Position numbers and translations under genes: made by a program | Notes under the pieces: model-generated | Database searches by the model: none | Told to the model about the DNA's origin: nothing | The model's input: only the letters and a program-made list of their open reading frames with translations | Shown: piece after piece, positions 1 through 13,747 of the stretch | Numbering within the stretch: position 1 is the first letter of the stretch | Layout: each line of letters begins with the position of its first letter | Assembly: GCA_905116865.2 (NCBI GenBank) | Contig: CAJHNH020008455.1 | Location: 1,949,580-2,013,579 of the forward strand | Direction: 5' to 3' | From: Candidula unifasciata | Taxonomy: Eukaryota > Mollusca > Gastropoda > Stylommatophora > Geomitridae | DNA length: 64,000 nucleotides

Positions 1-176
1 GCTATATGGGGTCACATTTGTGTTGTCATGAGGTCCACACACAACAACTAATTGAAGTTATTTAATAAAAAATATTGCAGGCAAAGAGCTGCAAGTTTGA
101 TAAGTCTAGTTTAGACCTTAATTGCATTGATATACTTCAATTGTTTGAGTTCAGTTTTGTTTTAATGTGTTTCAAG

Positions 177-3100
177 GGTTGTTGTGAAACTGAGCATAAA
201 TGGTGCTGTAGACTCTGCCCCCACTCAGGATCCACAAGGCAAGCAAGAAGAAAACCCTCAGGTAGTCACAGTGCAAATTTGTAGAGTTTACATGATCTTG
301 TTGCCTATTGAAACTTACTTAGTAAAACCTCTTCTACCATGTGATGTAGAGGTTTGCCAGAAAGATTGCCAGATTTCTCTATCAGCAGTTTTCTTGTTGG
401 CTTTGTTCCATTGCAGTCCTCTGTCAGTTAGGGACTGTCAGATGTTGTCTTCCCACCGAACCCTTGATCGTCCTGAAAGTCTGGTTTCCTGGTTATTTGC
501 CTGCTGTAGTGGCTGATTCTCGTTGATTCTGCACACAGTTCAAACCATCCTAACTGACTGAGCTACTTGAATTTATACAGGCCTAGGTTTCAAGATTATG
601 ACATTATCTAGTTGCAGACTTTAATCCCTTCTTACTGATGCTTGAGTTCTTTATATTTCGGAGTTACTTATGTCCAGTGTCTAATTCTGAATATTAGTTT
701 ATTATTTACAGTTGTCTTTCTATTTTATGTTTCTATATTTTTAAACAGTAGCTGTTTGTAAGAAGAAAAATATACTCAATAAAAAGCAGTTGCAGTGAGA
801 AAGTATTAGTGATCCTGTATAGAGTATCTACTGTTTTATGTAATTGATAGTTTCCGGTCCAGTATAGTACATATACAGGCAGTCTGTTAAAGCCTAGCAA
901 GTGTTTGCTTCTAGCCACGCTAACAGAGTTGTGCTATGTATTTCATGCGGAGTGTCTTTCGTCTGTGCCTGCAGCAGTTTTTGTGTGTGTGTGATATATT
1001 CAGAAAATGCCTGGTGGCCAGTTACGTTTGTGCTGGCTAAGTGCCATATGCATTAATATGTTGTGTGTGTGGCTAGCTCGATGTGACTGACTACTTCCAT
1101 TAACAACAAATTGCAGTTATGGTCGCAGCTGTCAGTATTGGCACCTCTAGTTGCTAGTTTATGCATTTACTGCATGTACAAATTTCTGGACTTTGTTGGG
1201 ACAGTTTATTCACTAGTTTTCGTACTGAACATTGCGGGACAATTCATGGGAATGGAGAAATTATGGATGACACAAGCTGTGAAATATTGGATAATATAAA
1301 TGTGGTTTCTAAGGACAATTCAAAGAATATAGATGGACAAACAATTATGCAGACTTCAAGGAATAGACAGAGGGCTAAATTTGTTAAGAAAATATGGAGG
1401 GTCCGGATTTTTAAGGATGTTATAAAGAAGGAATAAATTTGTAAAGTCTCCTATTGTTCTTCCTGCAGCTTTTCTGAGACAGCTTGTCTTCACCAGGCAT
1501 TACCCTGAGTACTGTTTCCCATTTAAACACAGAAGCCACAAATGACAGACTGCACATCTTGCTATGTCTAGCCATGTACAAACTACAACCAATCCTGGAA
1601 TGCAAGAAGACTATCAAGACAGTGATTGTTGAAAACATTCCATATAATGAAACTTAAAGAAAAAGTGAGTCAGTACAAGGCATGTCATCCATCGAAAGAA
1701 GATGACTACACGCAGAGATCAGGAAACTGAAGAAACATCTAAGTAAGACACAACTCGCACAGAAACTGAGCCAAGGGAGCAGTGAAAAAAGCAGCGCGAC
1801 ATAGAAAATGAAGAAGTAGCACAGATTGCAGGCTGCAAGGATGGTGAAAGCTGTGGAAAAGCCACCTCAATGAAGATTTAAACTAGAAGATAGCTGAACT
1901 GAAAGAACTGTGGATCTCAATAAAAAGAGACAAAGGAAACCTCAAAAGAATCAGAAAGGAGTGCAATGCCACAATGGAGACAATAGAAGCCAAACAACAA
2001 CCCCTGAATGAACAATGGGGGGGGGGGGGGGGGGATCCAGCAAGCCACGGAAAAATTTGACCAATCAAAAGATATCGAAGCCACAGACCTAGCTAGTGAC
2101 TCAAATGTAAAGGTAGCCAGTACCGAAGATAAAAGCAGCTAGATCAAATCGAAGACACCATCCCCTAGCTACAGCCACTGGTAAACAAGACGATGCAGAA
2201 GAGGCCAGCATAGCCCTTATTAGGGCCTAATCAGGGCAACGCCAAAGAGAACAACATCAGTCAGACCCTTAAGTAGCAGACGAAAGAGAAGCAGACACCG
2301 GAGAGTCATGCTAGATATTAATAGCGAATTTCCCATTAAAAAACATTTGTTGTTATTGGCATATTATACATTGATGGGGTTGTATAAAAAAAATTTAAGC
2401 ACTGATTCTTCTTCTTCTGCGTTCATGTTGTGTTGTGTCCGTTTACAACATGACTGCGATATTTGCACCTTTCAGCCAACACATCCGACTTCTGCGGGCA
2501 TTTGTTGACCAGGTTAGCCTTCCCGGTAAACACTGAATAATATTAAAGTATGTGAGTACAAAAAGCAGTTATATAAAATAAATGAAAATGTAACCAAGCC
2601 CCATTTTGTTGGGAAAAACCGACTGCCTGCTAGGACGGTGTTAAGCTAAGAAAGGAGGGGAGATATTTTTTGATGAAGAGTAACACTTTGATCCAGTAAC
2701 ACTTTGAGAATCTTAAGTTCTGGTGTGTGTTTTTTCTCTCTTTCTTTTCTCTACTTGGATCTTGTTGAGACTTACAAGTTCAAGCGCTCGAGTTGTATTC
2801 CAAACAACAATCGTATATCTAGCGACAAAATTTGCATCAAAACAGGACATATACCAACTCTAAAATGTACTGAGGTGCCACTGTACTTTCAATATTTTAT
2901 TGCATTGAAACAGATTGTCTGCAGACCTCCATTTGAGGTGGAGATTACCAAAGGAAGCACAGTATTAGCCCTTCAGTGCAACTTCCCTTCTCCTGATGCT
3001 GTTTATGAGGAAGGAAGTCAAAAAGAAGGCGAACAGATTGGTGAGTACAGGTTTTATATTTCTTCTTTTTTTTTTCTCTGTTGTGGACTTCCGGCCAATA

Positions 3101-6100
3101 GCCAGCTGAGCGCTGATGCTCTAAAAAGTTATTTGTTCCCAGCTGTGTTTTACTGGTGCAAATTTCCCATTTCTGGACCGGGAGTCCAAATGTTCAATCT
3201 CTTAGCTACTGAGTTGGGGGCCTGGGTGACACTGGATTTCATGTGGACAATTTTTTTTTCTGTTGTGTCTGCAGCAAGTTATTGGCGGCACTAAAATGGT
3301 GAGTGGACGATTATGTTCAGAATGGCATGTGCTTTTGCAGGTGCAATACCGGCCTTTATGATTGCCTATTTGCACCAACAGAGTTGCAGTTCTGGTGTGG
3401 TGCCGATAGTGTTGGCACATTTAACCGGTGTCATATGCATTTTTACTTTGCATGTGCAAGCTTCAAGATTTTGCTGGGACTGACAAGTTTTTCGCTAGTT
3501 TTTAAAATGGACAGTGATGGACGTTTTATGTGATTTCCACAGGCACAAGAACGGAGCAATTAGGAAAACCTGCCCGCAGTGATGCTGGAACCTCGACTAA
3601 CTTCTGTGTTGTTCTTGTAATGACTACAGAAGTTGTGTTATTTAGGGTGTGTTGCTGTAAAACTGGCTCTGGTCCCTAGATATTTTTGGGTGGATGTTTG
3701 TCGGAATTGCCCAGTACTGAGTAAAGTTAGTCTAGAATGATGTTTATCTGGTCTGCCAGGCCACATACTGACAGTTCTTGGAACTCACAGAAATTATATA
3801 TTTTCTGTACAGATTTCTCATTCTTGCTCCTCGAGTGCTAAGGTCTGGTTTTTGTGGTGGATGGTTTTATTTGCAAAAACAAAAGAGGGAAAAACGATTC
3901 TCGAGGTTTCAGAACAACTGTACAAGAGTTGCGCCGTGGAAGAGCTGGGGACCTCACCATATAATATTCGCGAAGACAGCCATGGACACTGTGGTCAGTC
4001 TTCATTGTGGAGATGGCACACAATTTTTAATGCAGATTTCTAAATTGTTGAATCAACATTACAGCACTCATGACAATCCCATAAGAACTCCATCTTCAGC
4101 AGCAAGCAGAGTTGTAATCCTGATGGCATTAGTAACGGTCTGATGATTGTATCTCCGTCTCACCTTTCCCTCGAGTGTTGAGCGTCGGCCAGATCCCCTG
4201 GTCACTCTTTGTAGCAGCACTATTCTCCTTAGACCATAATGATCTATCTGTGCCTCTGCTTCCAGGGGACTCTTGCATTTAGCTTATTGTGTATCTGTTC
4301 ACCAGCTTACCATGTGGGTTCTGGGGTCCCATTGTGGGGGAAAACAAGAATAGTCCTACTACCTCTCTAACAAGCATGTCATAAGAGTTGACCAAATGGG
4401 GGTTTCCTTCAAAGTCGGAGTGCATCTGCTTCGGAGGTGGTTGGTGACTCAGAGTATGTTTAGGTCTGCCTGTATGTTATCTGTCCGCCATCTTCTTTGT
4501 CTGCTTCCATTCAACTCTTTTGTGTATGCAGTTTCTATCTCTCTGTTATCTGACATTCTTTCTGTATACCCAAACCATCAGTCTGTTAGCCCTCAAGAAA
4601 CCAGTAATAAGTGATGATTGAAAGAGCTGATTCCTTGTGTGGATTCCAGGGCCTTGTTATAGGGAAAACAAGAATAGACCCACTGCCTACCTAAAAGCAT
4701 GTCGTAAGAGTCAACTAAATGGGAGCTTCCTTCAAAGTCGGAGTGCATCTGCCTGAGAGTTAAGGAGCCAGCAGTCTGCATAAAAATAAGTCAGATCAGT
4801 AAAACGGATGCACACGCAACACTCAGGATTCTGGAACAGGACTGCAGTCCAGAAGTGGATGAACAACCAGAACTTTCCACCAGAGTTCACAGCTGGTGAA
4901 CGCGAAGAAGAATAAGAAAAAGCTGATCACTTTCATTGTTGCTCCCATTCTCTTCTATTTTGTATTGTAGATGGGCACAAAGATTCATTGTAAGATCCTA
5001 TTCACAAAAGTTTATAAGGATACACCTTTTTTAATTGTTCTTCTGGTTTCAGAGTCATATAGGATAATTAGTCTTAATCAGTGCTTTTTATTTTCTGGAG
5101 GAAAAAGGTGCCGATATTCATCACAGTGTGTCTAAAAAGGTGCCGGTATTCATCATAAAGAGCTCTGGCCTCAGTTGTGTATATTTTCCCTAATACCTTG
5201 GACTGCCAGTATAACTAACAATGATTGCCTGAAAATGGCTAATGAAAATAGAACATAAAATACAATAGAGAAGGTGACGAAGTTCAGCACTGGAAAAGAT
5301 TGTGACTGGAAAGATCACTGATAGAAGAGGCAGAGGCAGACCAAGAGAAATGATGGTGGATGGCTTAAGACAGTGGCATGGAGAAATATCATTAGTGGAA
5401 TGGATCCAGAACACCAAAGACCAAGATCTGTGGAGATGCATGAACACCTATACCAGCTGGCAAGGCACTTGATGATGAAAATCATAATGTGATGTGCTTG
5501 TATTTATAGGTGTTGTAATAAATGACAAAATATGTATAGATATTTACCAGACAACAATAACATTGTTTTTTCTTCTTCCTTCCTTAGACGACCAGTTTGA
5601 AATTGAAGAAGTTGCAATTCATAGCGGAGAGTGGAAAGACACAACTTACTCTGTTTCTGCTGCAACAATGGATGCTGTAAGTAGTGTTGAAAATCTGAGC
5701 ATCTGCAATGCAGTTAAGCTTATGGCAAGAAATCATCTTCTTCCATCCCTTCGTTTAACTATTGGGTTTCAGATGAGAAAGTGCCCTGTGTGTGTCCAGG
5801 GCTCCATTGTGGAAATAACAAGAATGGACCCACTGTTTTCCCCCCAACAAGCATGTAGTAGCAGTCTACACTAACCGGACCTTCCTTCAAATATGAAGTG
5901 CATCTGCTTGAGCAGCAAGGAAACCAACTGCGAACGAATAGGCCAGTAAAACTAATGTACATGCATAACTCAAGTCCTGGCACAAATCCAAAGTCTAGAA
6001 GAATGAACAGCCAGGACTTTTCGCTGGGGCTTACAGCGATGAACAAAGAAGAAGATGAGAAAGTCAAAGGCCTCTGTGAAAGCTGTGGTGTAAGGCATCT

Positions 6101-7160
6101 TCTCCACTGATCCATAAAACAGCTTGGTTTCTACCAGAAGGCTAACTGACCAGACCTGGAGTCTTTCGACTGCGTAAAGAGAGCATGTCTGCGGCACGAT
6201 GTTCAGGCCCTGATTTTGAATTTCTTAGCTGCAGTGTCTGTTGTGAAATGCGCCGTCTCCGCAAGGTCACTAACAACAGAAGAAGAGACAGGGTTACGAA
6301 CACCAGCATTAGAGAAAAAGTCGGAATAAGACCGTGTCTGGTTTATATTGACAAAGAATGAAATGGTTTAGCCATCTAGTGAGAATGCAGCCAGACCAAA
6401 CTGAATGAGACTTTTTACCTCTACCACCAGTTCGGAGAGCTGAGAAGAAATTGTCCGCCTGTGTGGCCGTCCTCACGTAACTACAGCGATGTTCCTCCAT
6501 TTACCCCAGAGTATTAACTCTGGTACCTATTACTTAGAGACTGGGTGAACCCCAGTTTTGAACATCGGCTGCAGCGAGTCGCAGCTGGATTTGAAAGTGA
6601 GTCTCCTTTCGACAGCGCTAACGCAGCCCCTCCCCATTTGGTTTCTGGGGTAGGCTCCCTTTCCCATAAAAAGCATGTTGTTAAAGGTGACCAATTAGAG
6701 CTCTGCTGAAACTTGGATTTTTTTGGCTGACAGGTGCGGATGTAACAGCCTAGCTGTAAAAGTAAAGGTGAGTTGATCGACTACACATTGCACCAAGTTG
6801 TATCCCATATGGCTCAGTCTCTCCACAGAATAGTTAGCTGCCTGCCAAGACCTTCGCCATAGAGATCCCCCTTACTGTAAAACAACACAACATGCCAGCC
6901 TCCATTTCAAGGACTTATGTATATAAGAAACAGGATTGTGTAATGGAATGAGTCAGTCTTCTGTTTTCTTGTTTATATATATCACTATGGCTTTTGTATT
7001 ACTTTCCGTTTAGGAGCTGTTTGATCTGTTGATGGACATGCTTGACGAGCGAGGAATTAATGACGAATTCATTACACAGCTGGTTAATTTCTGCACAGTG
7101 TACGAGAACAAACAGTACATCAACTTTCTCCAGAGCTTGAAAGCCTTCGCTGAAAAATAA
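177..7160 (+). CDS. C1QBP: C1QBP / p32 (gC1qR, MAM33 family), C-terminal half, 4 exons
   Basis: Complement component 1 Q subcomponent-binding protein is a doughnut-shaped acidic trimer of the mitochondrial matrix, needed for mitochondrial translation and oxidative phosphorylation. Exons: 177-261, 2914-3040, 5588-5676, 7014-7160 (stop TAA 7158-7160). Phases agree at every junction (2, 0, 1, 0) and each intron is GT-AG. The 148 residues visible follow human p32 from the strand before its acidic loop to the C-terminus. Landmarks are VKLSINGAVDS, PPFEVEITKGS, the hallmark GEWKDTTYSV in exon 3, and the final helices LMDMLDERGINDEF and YINFLQSLKAFAEK. The presequence and the first ~60 mature residues must lie left of the window. 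The first exon start at 177 is inferred from a CAAG acceptor following an in-frame stop. The acceptor at 2914 was preferred over the AG at 2924 because only 2914 keeps phase and aligns without a gap. Confidence 0.93.
345..650 (-). repeat. Single copy of the unit amplified at 37.3-37.9 kb, plus LINE C-terminal flank
   Basis: 345-480 matches the 128-bp tandem unit at 37330-37850 (GTAGAGGTTTGCCAGA, then CTATCAGCAGTTTTCTT, then GTCAGTYAGGGACTGT). 511-650 matches the LINE-derived flank after that array. It lies in C1QBP intron 1. Confidence 0.6.
940..1440 (+). repeat. Dispersed repeat, possibly a LINE 5' region
   Basis: 1020-1250 is similar to 3360-3520 (GTTGGCAC.T, TATGCATTTT.CT, CTGGGAC..., TTCACTAGTTTT.GTA). 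A lysine-rich frame of about 90 codons (1161-1436) follows in this copy only. The two copies lie in C1QBP introns 1 and 2. Identity unknown; the stretch 1440-2700 after it shows nothing further except an 18-base G run at 2017-2034. Confidence 0.4.
3246..3530 (+). repeat. Second copy of the 1.0-1.25 kb dispersed repeat
   Basis: Similar to 1020-1250 in the same orientation, within C1QBP intron 2. No function recognised. The bases from here to 4050 show no other support. Confidence 0.4.
4050..4290 (-). repeat. LINE RNase H-family 3' tail
   Basis: It parallels 58195-58280 and 59585-59880: a CAGCACTCATGAC... start, CCATCTTCAGCAGC, and ATCCCCTGGTCACTC. Heavily decayed, antisense within C1QBP intron 2. 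Confidence 0.5.
4311..4437 (+). repeat. SINE-like family A copy, 3'-truncated
   Basis: Head and start of the body of family A (see 4632-4921). It is followed by unrelated sequence to 4631. Confidence 0.6.
4632..4921 (+). repeat. SINE-like family A, near full-length reference copy
   Basis: About 290 bp. The head starts GTGTGGATTCCAGGGCC and contains AAGCATGTCGTAAGAG. The body follows (AAGTCGGAGTGCATCTGCC, then AACCAACAGTCTGC-like sequence and a GTGCACGCAACACTCAG stretch). The 3' end is CAGCTGGTGAACACGAAGAAGAAG with a GAA-rich tail. Other copies: 5790-6055, 16244-16484, 24553-24830, 42120-42215, 44000-44225, 47735-47965 and 3' pieces at 33270-33385 and 53515-53645 on +; 11560-11770, 15980-16190, 39440-39735, 40010-40325, 45190-45445, 48545-48660, 53720-53880 and 62570-62770 on -. 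No coding frame. Repeated in both orientations with a simple tail, hence SINE-like. Confidence 0.75.
5305..5472 (+). repeat. LINE C-terminal codons
   Basis: The frame [20 protein letters not shown], then EWIQNTKDQDLWRCM and SWQGT-stop, is the basic C-terminal tail of RTE/L2-type reverse transcriptases. A 60-bp upstream segment (5107-5165) carries two direct copies of AAAAAGGTGCCGRTATTCAT. Confidence 0.6.
5790..6055 (+). repeat. SINE-like family A copy
   Basis: Head (CCAGGGCTCCATTGTGG) through to the AACAAAGAAGAAGATGAG tail, in C1QBP intron 3. Confidence 0.6.
6270..6420 (+). repeat. LINE C-terminal fragment
   Basis: The frame RRRDRVTNTSIREKVGIR, then a degraded MKWFGHLVRMQ-type end, marks the RT thumb region. 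The rest of C1QBP intron 3 up to 7013 holds a family D piece near 6640-6740 and nothing else recognised. Confidence 0.55.
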
Positions 7161-7298
7161 ATTCTGTATCTTTATGGCCCGGTTCGTGCTGTTGTACAAG
7201 AATAATTAATACTTATGATCACTCTAGGAAAAGATTTTATCATTCATACCAAAATGTTTTCCTTCTTTTGTCATGCTGTTTGTTGATGTGGGCTAGAT

Positions 7299-7304
7299 AA
7301 TAAA
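7299..7304 (+). terminator. Polyadenylation signal of C1QBP
   Basis: An AATAAA hexamer lies 139 bp after the C1QBP stop codon in an AT-rich 3' UTR. Another AATAAA overlaps the stop itself (7156-7161) and is too close to serve. No transcript data, so the call rests on motif and position. Confidence 0.5.
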
Positions 7305-7414
7305 CACTTTGAGAAACATGCTTAAAGACTTACCAATTTTATTTTACACTTCATTAGATTTTTAAAAAAACTTTAAAATGAAAAGAAAAAAAAAACATTT
7401 TTTAGTCACATTAG

Positions 7415-7620
7415 GAGGAGAAGAAAACTCAAGTACATCATGATAGTGGGACAGTTGGAGGGGTAGTGGGAGAGAGAAGACCCTGGACAGATTACCAGCA
7501 TGGCATGGAAGATCATCTGTGTCAGATATGAATGTCGATACTCTAGACGACTATGGATTTTTTTTTTTTTTTTAGTATCCTGAAACCATGAGTTATAAAC
7601 CCTTTTTTGGCTCGGTACTA
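7415..7620 (+). repeat. LINE C-terminal fragment after C1QBP
   Basis: The RRRENSST..., WHGRSSVS-like tail is shared with 49080-49310 and, inverted, 46200-46525. A T run closes it at 7558-7575. 7620-8000 shows nothing recognisable. Confidence 0.5.
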
Positions 7621-8014
7621 TGAAAATCGCAACCCTTCGGCCTTGATTCCATTATAGGTACCGCAGATAGATACCTATAGACATGACTACCAAAAATGAT
7701 TTTTCACTAAATAGACTGCATACCCTAGGTGTACCAATAAATGCAGTGAAGCAAGAAAACCATGCGGGAGCCACCCATCGTTAGATTACCAGAACAGAAT
7801 GGGATTTTAGCCTAAAAACACTCGGAGACATAGGAGGAGATCAGAGTACTTATGGTCATGTCTAATGAAGAATGATCTTTAAAATGAACAAGGCATGACT
7901 ACCAATTTCATTGACTTTAAGAAAAAGATGAAATTAAAAAAAAAAATTTACTACAGTGACAGTTTATGAGACCTTTAGGTTGTGTTCCCGCCTGTGCAGC
8001 ATTTAGGTCAAGAT

Positions 8015-9968
<1,954 letters not shown>

Positions 9969-9997
9969 CAAAACATCATGGGGGGGGGGGGGGGGTC

Positions 9998-10090
9998 CTT
10001 GTGAACAAATAGATTTGAACCCAAGACCTTCAGGGCAGGCAAGTGTCTAGTCATTGCACCATCATGACCCTGTAAATCAAGTCTATTCAA
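9998..10090 (-). repeat. tRNA-derived SINE head
   Basis: Minus-strand GGTGCAATGACTAG and B box GGTTCAAATCT at tRNA spacing. It starts beside a 17-base G run. Confidence 0.5.
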
Positions 10091-10429
10091 CCAAGTTTAC
10101 TCAGGGGTCAACATTTTCAAAATGGGGATCGTTACGGGCCAGAGGCACAAACTCTCAGCATAAAAAGCTGATTAATACAACTGGCAGATTTGGCCCATGG
10201 GCTGCCAGTTACACAGCCCTCCGGTAAAGCACTAGGCCTTCATATATTATAGGTCATTAATTGGGGGTGCCTAGTTCACCTCATCATCTTTCTTTACTCT
10301 AGCAACTCACACTTAAATCTGGAAATGTTCTGGTATCCATTCCTATGATCAAGCAATTTCTTGAGACCTCAGAGATGTGTTTTTACAGAAGAATCATCAT
10401 TCAATTCTCTTTATGCCTAGTGGCACATG

Positions 10430-10925
10430 AGGCTTCAGAGAGGACTTTCCATGCTGTCCTGTGCAGTTTTCCATGTCAGAGATTGAGGCTTCAGAGAGGA
10501 CTTTCCATGCTTTCCTGTGCAGTTTTCCATGTCAGAGATTGAGGCTTCAGAGAGGACTTTCCTGTGCAGTTTTCCATGTCAGAGATTGAGGCTTCAGAGA
10601 GGACTTTCCATGCTTTCCTGTGCAGTTTTCCATGTCAGAGATTGAGGCTTCAGAGAGGACTTTCCGTGCTGTCCTGTGCAGTTTTCCATGTAAGAGATTG
10701 AGGCTTCAGAGAGGACTTTCCATGCTGTCCTGTGCAATTTCCCATGTCAGAGATTGAGGCTTCAGAGAGGACTTTCCATGCTGTCCTGTGCAGTTTTCCG
10801 TGTAAGAGATTGAGGCTTCAGAGAGGACTTTCCATGCTGTCCTGTGCAGTTTTCCATGTCATAGATTGAGGCTTCAGAGAGGACTTTCCATGCTGTGCTG
10901 TGCAGTTTTCCATGTCAGAGATGCA
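10430..10925 (-). repeat. 56-bp minisatellite grown from LINE C-terminal codons
   Basis: About nine units of GAGGCTTCAGAGAGGACTTT... The third is shortened. On the minus strand each unit reads as a piece of LTWKTAQ.SMESPLKPQS, and the array runs into the LINE C-terminal frame at 10874-11068 that supplies the same codons once. Confidence 0.85.
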
Positions 10926-11068
10926 GCACTCAGTTCACTCTCTATCGTTCGTCTCCATGTTGTTTTTGGGCGCTCCTTCTTTCTCTTTCCCTTTTGTGTC
11001 CATTGGAGAGCTGTTTTGGCAGGTATATCAGGATTTATTCTTATTACTCGGCTAAGTAATATTTCCAT
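10874..11068 (-). repeat. LINE C-terminal fragment
   Basis: INPDIPAKTALQWTQKGKRK, then ERPKTTWRRTIESEL and SLTWKTAQ, is the conserved basic tail seen at the end of many RTE/CR1-like ORF2 proteins. Confidence 0.7.
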
Positions 11069-11139
11069 CTTCTCTTGGTTATCATACTGTCGGAGAGTTT
11101 CTTGGTTTTACAGAAGAATTTTTAATATTCCTTGGACAG

Positions 11140-11420
11140 CCAGAATGAGTAACCAAGATGTTATGCTGAAAGCTTAAAGACAACTCATCATCAGAAGGAA
11201 ACGGTCAACATATTTTGACCATGTTATCACAAGAGGGTAACTGAAAAATTGTGTGACCACTGGGAAGCTTTTGTGGAAAGAAAAACAGGAAGATTCTTCA
11301 AGCCTTAAGGTATGGCATAGATGGGTATCAATACATGAACTGATAATGCTGTTGATCACAGGTTGTGGAAAGGCCTGATCAGCCAAGCCAGTCGGCAAGA
11401 CACTTGACGGTAATGATTTC
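11140..11420 (+). repeat. LINE C-terminal fragment, opposite orientation
   Basis: Degraded SNQDVMLKA, then a RRKRSTYFDHV-type (FFGHV) tail ending GKTLD near 11408. It is followed by three direct 20-bp copies of GATCCCAGAACCACCTTGAT (11433-11495). Confidence 0.5.
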
Positions 11421-11559
11421 TATGAAGCCTGGTTGATCCCAGAACCACCTTGATGATCCCAGAACCACCTTGATGATCCCAGAACCACCTTGATCACAGA
11501 AAGAAGCATCTCCCCCAACTTCTAGGAAACCCATACTACTAACTTAGTATACTTCATCA

Positions 11560-11770
11560 TCATCATCATGTTCACCAGCTGTTAACTTCGACCCAGACTT
11601 TAGTCTTGTTCCAGAATCTGAGTGTTACGTGCACATCCGTTTTACAGACCTGGCTTATTCGTACGCAGACTCTTGATTCCTTGCCTCTCGGGCAGATGCA
11701 ATCTGACTTCAAAGGATGCCCCTTAATTAGTCGACTTCTACGACATGCTTTTTGGTAAGGGAAAAAGGTC
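11560..11770 (-). repeat. SINE-like family A copy
   Basis: Inverted copy from the CAGCTGTTAAC... tail end to the AAGCATGTCGTAGAAG head. 11790-12190 beyond it holds a degenerate ~30-bp repeat of AAGTCTGTCC.AA.TTCTGA. Confidence 0.6.
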
Positions 11771-12194
11771 TATAAAAGTGGTTACAATAAAAGGTCCTGC
11801 GAAGTGCCAGCGTGATTCTGACCACATCGGCTGTCGATTGCTGAGTGATTTAATTCTAGCACCATATGCCTAATTCATCACTAGAGCGAAAAATGTGAAT
11901 GCCACAGGCATTAAGTGCCATGGGATGTTTCACTGAATGGAAAGAAGGTGCTCTCACAAACAGAACTCTTGCCCCAACCTGTGAGGTGAAGTCTGCTCCC
12001 AATTTCTGACACAGAAAGTGTACCCTAACTTCTAAGGTAAAATGTCTGCTCCAAGTTTTGAAGTCCAAAGTCTGTCCCAATTTATGAGATCAAAAGTCTG
12101 TCCTAACTTCTGAAGTGGAGAGTATGCATTAGCTTCTGGGGTGAAAAGTCTGTCTTAAATTTCTGACGTAGGCAGTCTACCAGGATCACACTAT

Positions 12195-12500
12195 CATCAT
12201 CAATTTCCACTTCTGCCGATAGGCGTTGTGGGGAGGAACAGTTTGCGACCCATCGCTTGATATGCAGCAATGGCTATTGTCATTTTGTGTCAACGTAGAA
12301 GCTCTTTAATGTCATCAATCCATCTTCTCCTAGGGTGGCCTCTTGCTTTCACTTCAGATCTCTTCATGTGTAGCGCCTGTTTGGGTAGTGGTTATGACTG
12401 CATTCTTACTAAATGACCAAACCATCTCATCTGTTTCCTAATGAATTTGCTGCAAGATGTTGTTTCTACAGTCTGTCTGATAATATAATTTCTAACTTTT
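12195..12500 (-). repeat. LINE C-terminal fragment
   Basis: The minus frame reads a MVWSF/HLVRMQ-type end, ALHMKRSEVKARGHPRRRW and MTIAIAAYQAMGRKLF. Confidence 0.55.
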
Positions 12501-12624
12501 GTCTCGGATGGTTAAGTTGGCAGCTTTTCTTGATCACAGGTCCTCAAATGTGTCCACGACCTTACAGGAAGACAAAGGGTAAATTCTTGCCTGGATTCTG
12601 AGTCCTTACGGAAGACAATAGAGG

Positions 12625-12850
12625 CTTTTGAAAGATTCTAAGAATAACACAAAGAAGAAAAGAAATACTGGCAACCTAAAAGACCTGAACATTAAGGAAG
12701 ACTGGCTACTAAACAGCATCTTGTCTCATAAATTGAAATATTTTAACCAAGGGCCACACTGGACAGGAAAAGAAATAATAGCAGAAGGCATGTTACAACG
12801 AAGGAAGGACAGTGGCTGACCAGCATGGGGATGGGTACAGGATATAAGCG
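12625..12850 (+). repeat. LINE C-terminal fragment
   Basis: The frame LKDLNIKEDWLLNSILSHKL, KYF, then GKEIIAEGM corresponds to the conserved [17 protein letters not shown] tail. 12850-13670 holds only low complexity, including G runs at 13452-13488 and 13631-13649. Confidence 0.65.
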
Positions 12851-13675
12851 ATACCTTGGGTAGGACTAGACAGGGGAGCTGGTGAGAGGCACAGAGTTTC
12901 CTTCAGCCAAGACCGTAATGAGAACCATGTTCTACATTGGACCTGCTACATGATGACAAAGTTATCAGCTCAGTTTTAGGTCAATTTTGTATTCACTTCT
13001 GCTACAAGCAGAGACAATGCAAAAGCACTCCAATAATAAACAAACAAAAAATAGTGGATGAACACATGTAGAAGCTACACAAATTTACTGTCCAATTGTC
13101 TTTACTTCTGGGGGGAGGGGGGAATGGGCTGAGATTTCAAGGCTGCGTGCTACTGCAGTAACCATGAACTTTGCAAGTTAGGGTATTTTTATAAGTTTAA
13201 TAATCTGTTGCTTTTTTTTTTCCATCTAAAAATATTCAGACAGCATGGGAAATGCCACCCTAGCCTCAACGTTTCGACAAACAGGAAAATTTCAACTTCA
13301 CTTTCTCAGGGGGGGAGGACAGAACGCACCCTGGTGCGGCTAGTGCAGTCCTGAGGACGGAGTATCCGCCAGGATAAGCGGACACCTCTGTGGTGCCATC
13401 TCCTGTTAGTAACAGCCAGACTCTGGCAATCTAAAGGATGCTCAGCCGTGTGGGGGGGGGGGGGGTGGGGGGGGGGGGGGGGGGGGGGAGGAACTACCGC
13501 ATATATCTCTAGAAACTCTGAACGGAAGCTGAATATGTGGCCTTGAGAGTGCAGTTTCAGAAAAATGAGGCAGAAGCTGACCTTCACAAAGGTTTGTATA
13601 AGAAGATTCTCTGGTTATGAAAGACACATGGGGGGGGGGGGGGGGGGGGAGATTGGCTACAAAAAGATCAATTTT

Positions 13676-13745
13676 TCAGGTGTGCGCTGAAGATAGCGAC
13701 ATCCTGTAAAGGACCTGCCGTTGATGATGATAATGATGAGATAAT
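13676..13745 (+). repeat. LINE 3' terminus abutting the ARMC5 stop codon
   Basis: The codons TSCKGPAV (compare FCKGPAT at other copies) run into a GATGATGATAATGATGAG tail that ends within 3 bp of the ARMC5 stop (13748-13750). The ARMC5 3' UTR therefore begins in LINE-derived sequence. Confidence 0.6.
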
Positions 13746-13747
13746 CT

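Noticed and set aside
2704..3294. 196-codon single-exon gene
   Set aside because: Only 2914-3040 is real coding sequence (a C1QBP exon); the rest is flanking intron that happens to stay open.
13442..13627. Proline-rich minus frames
   Set aside because: Caused by the long G runs at 13452-13488.
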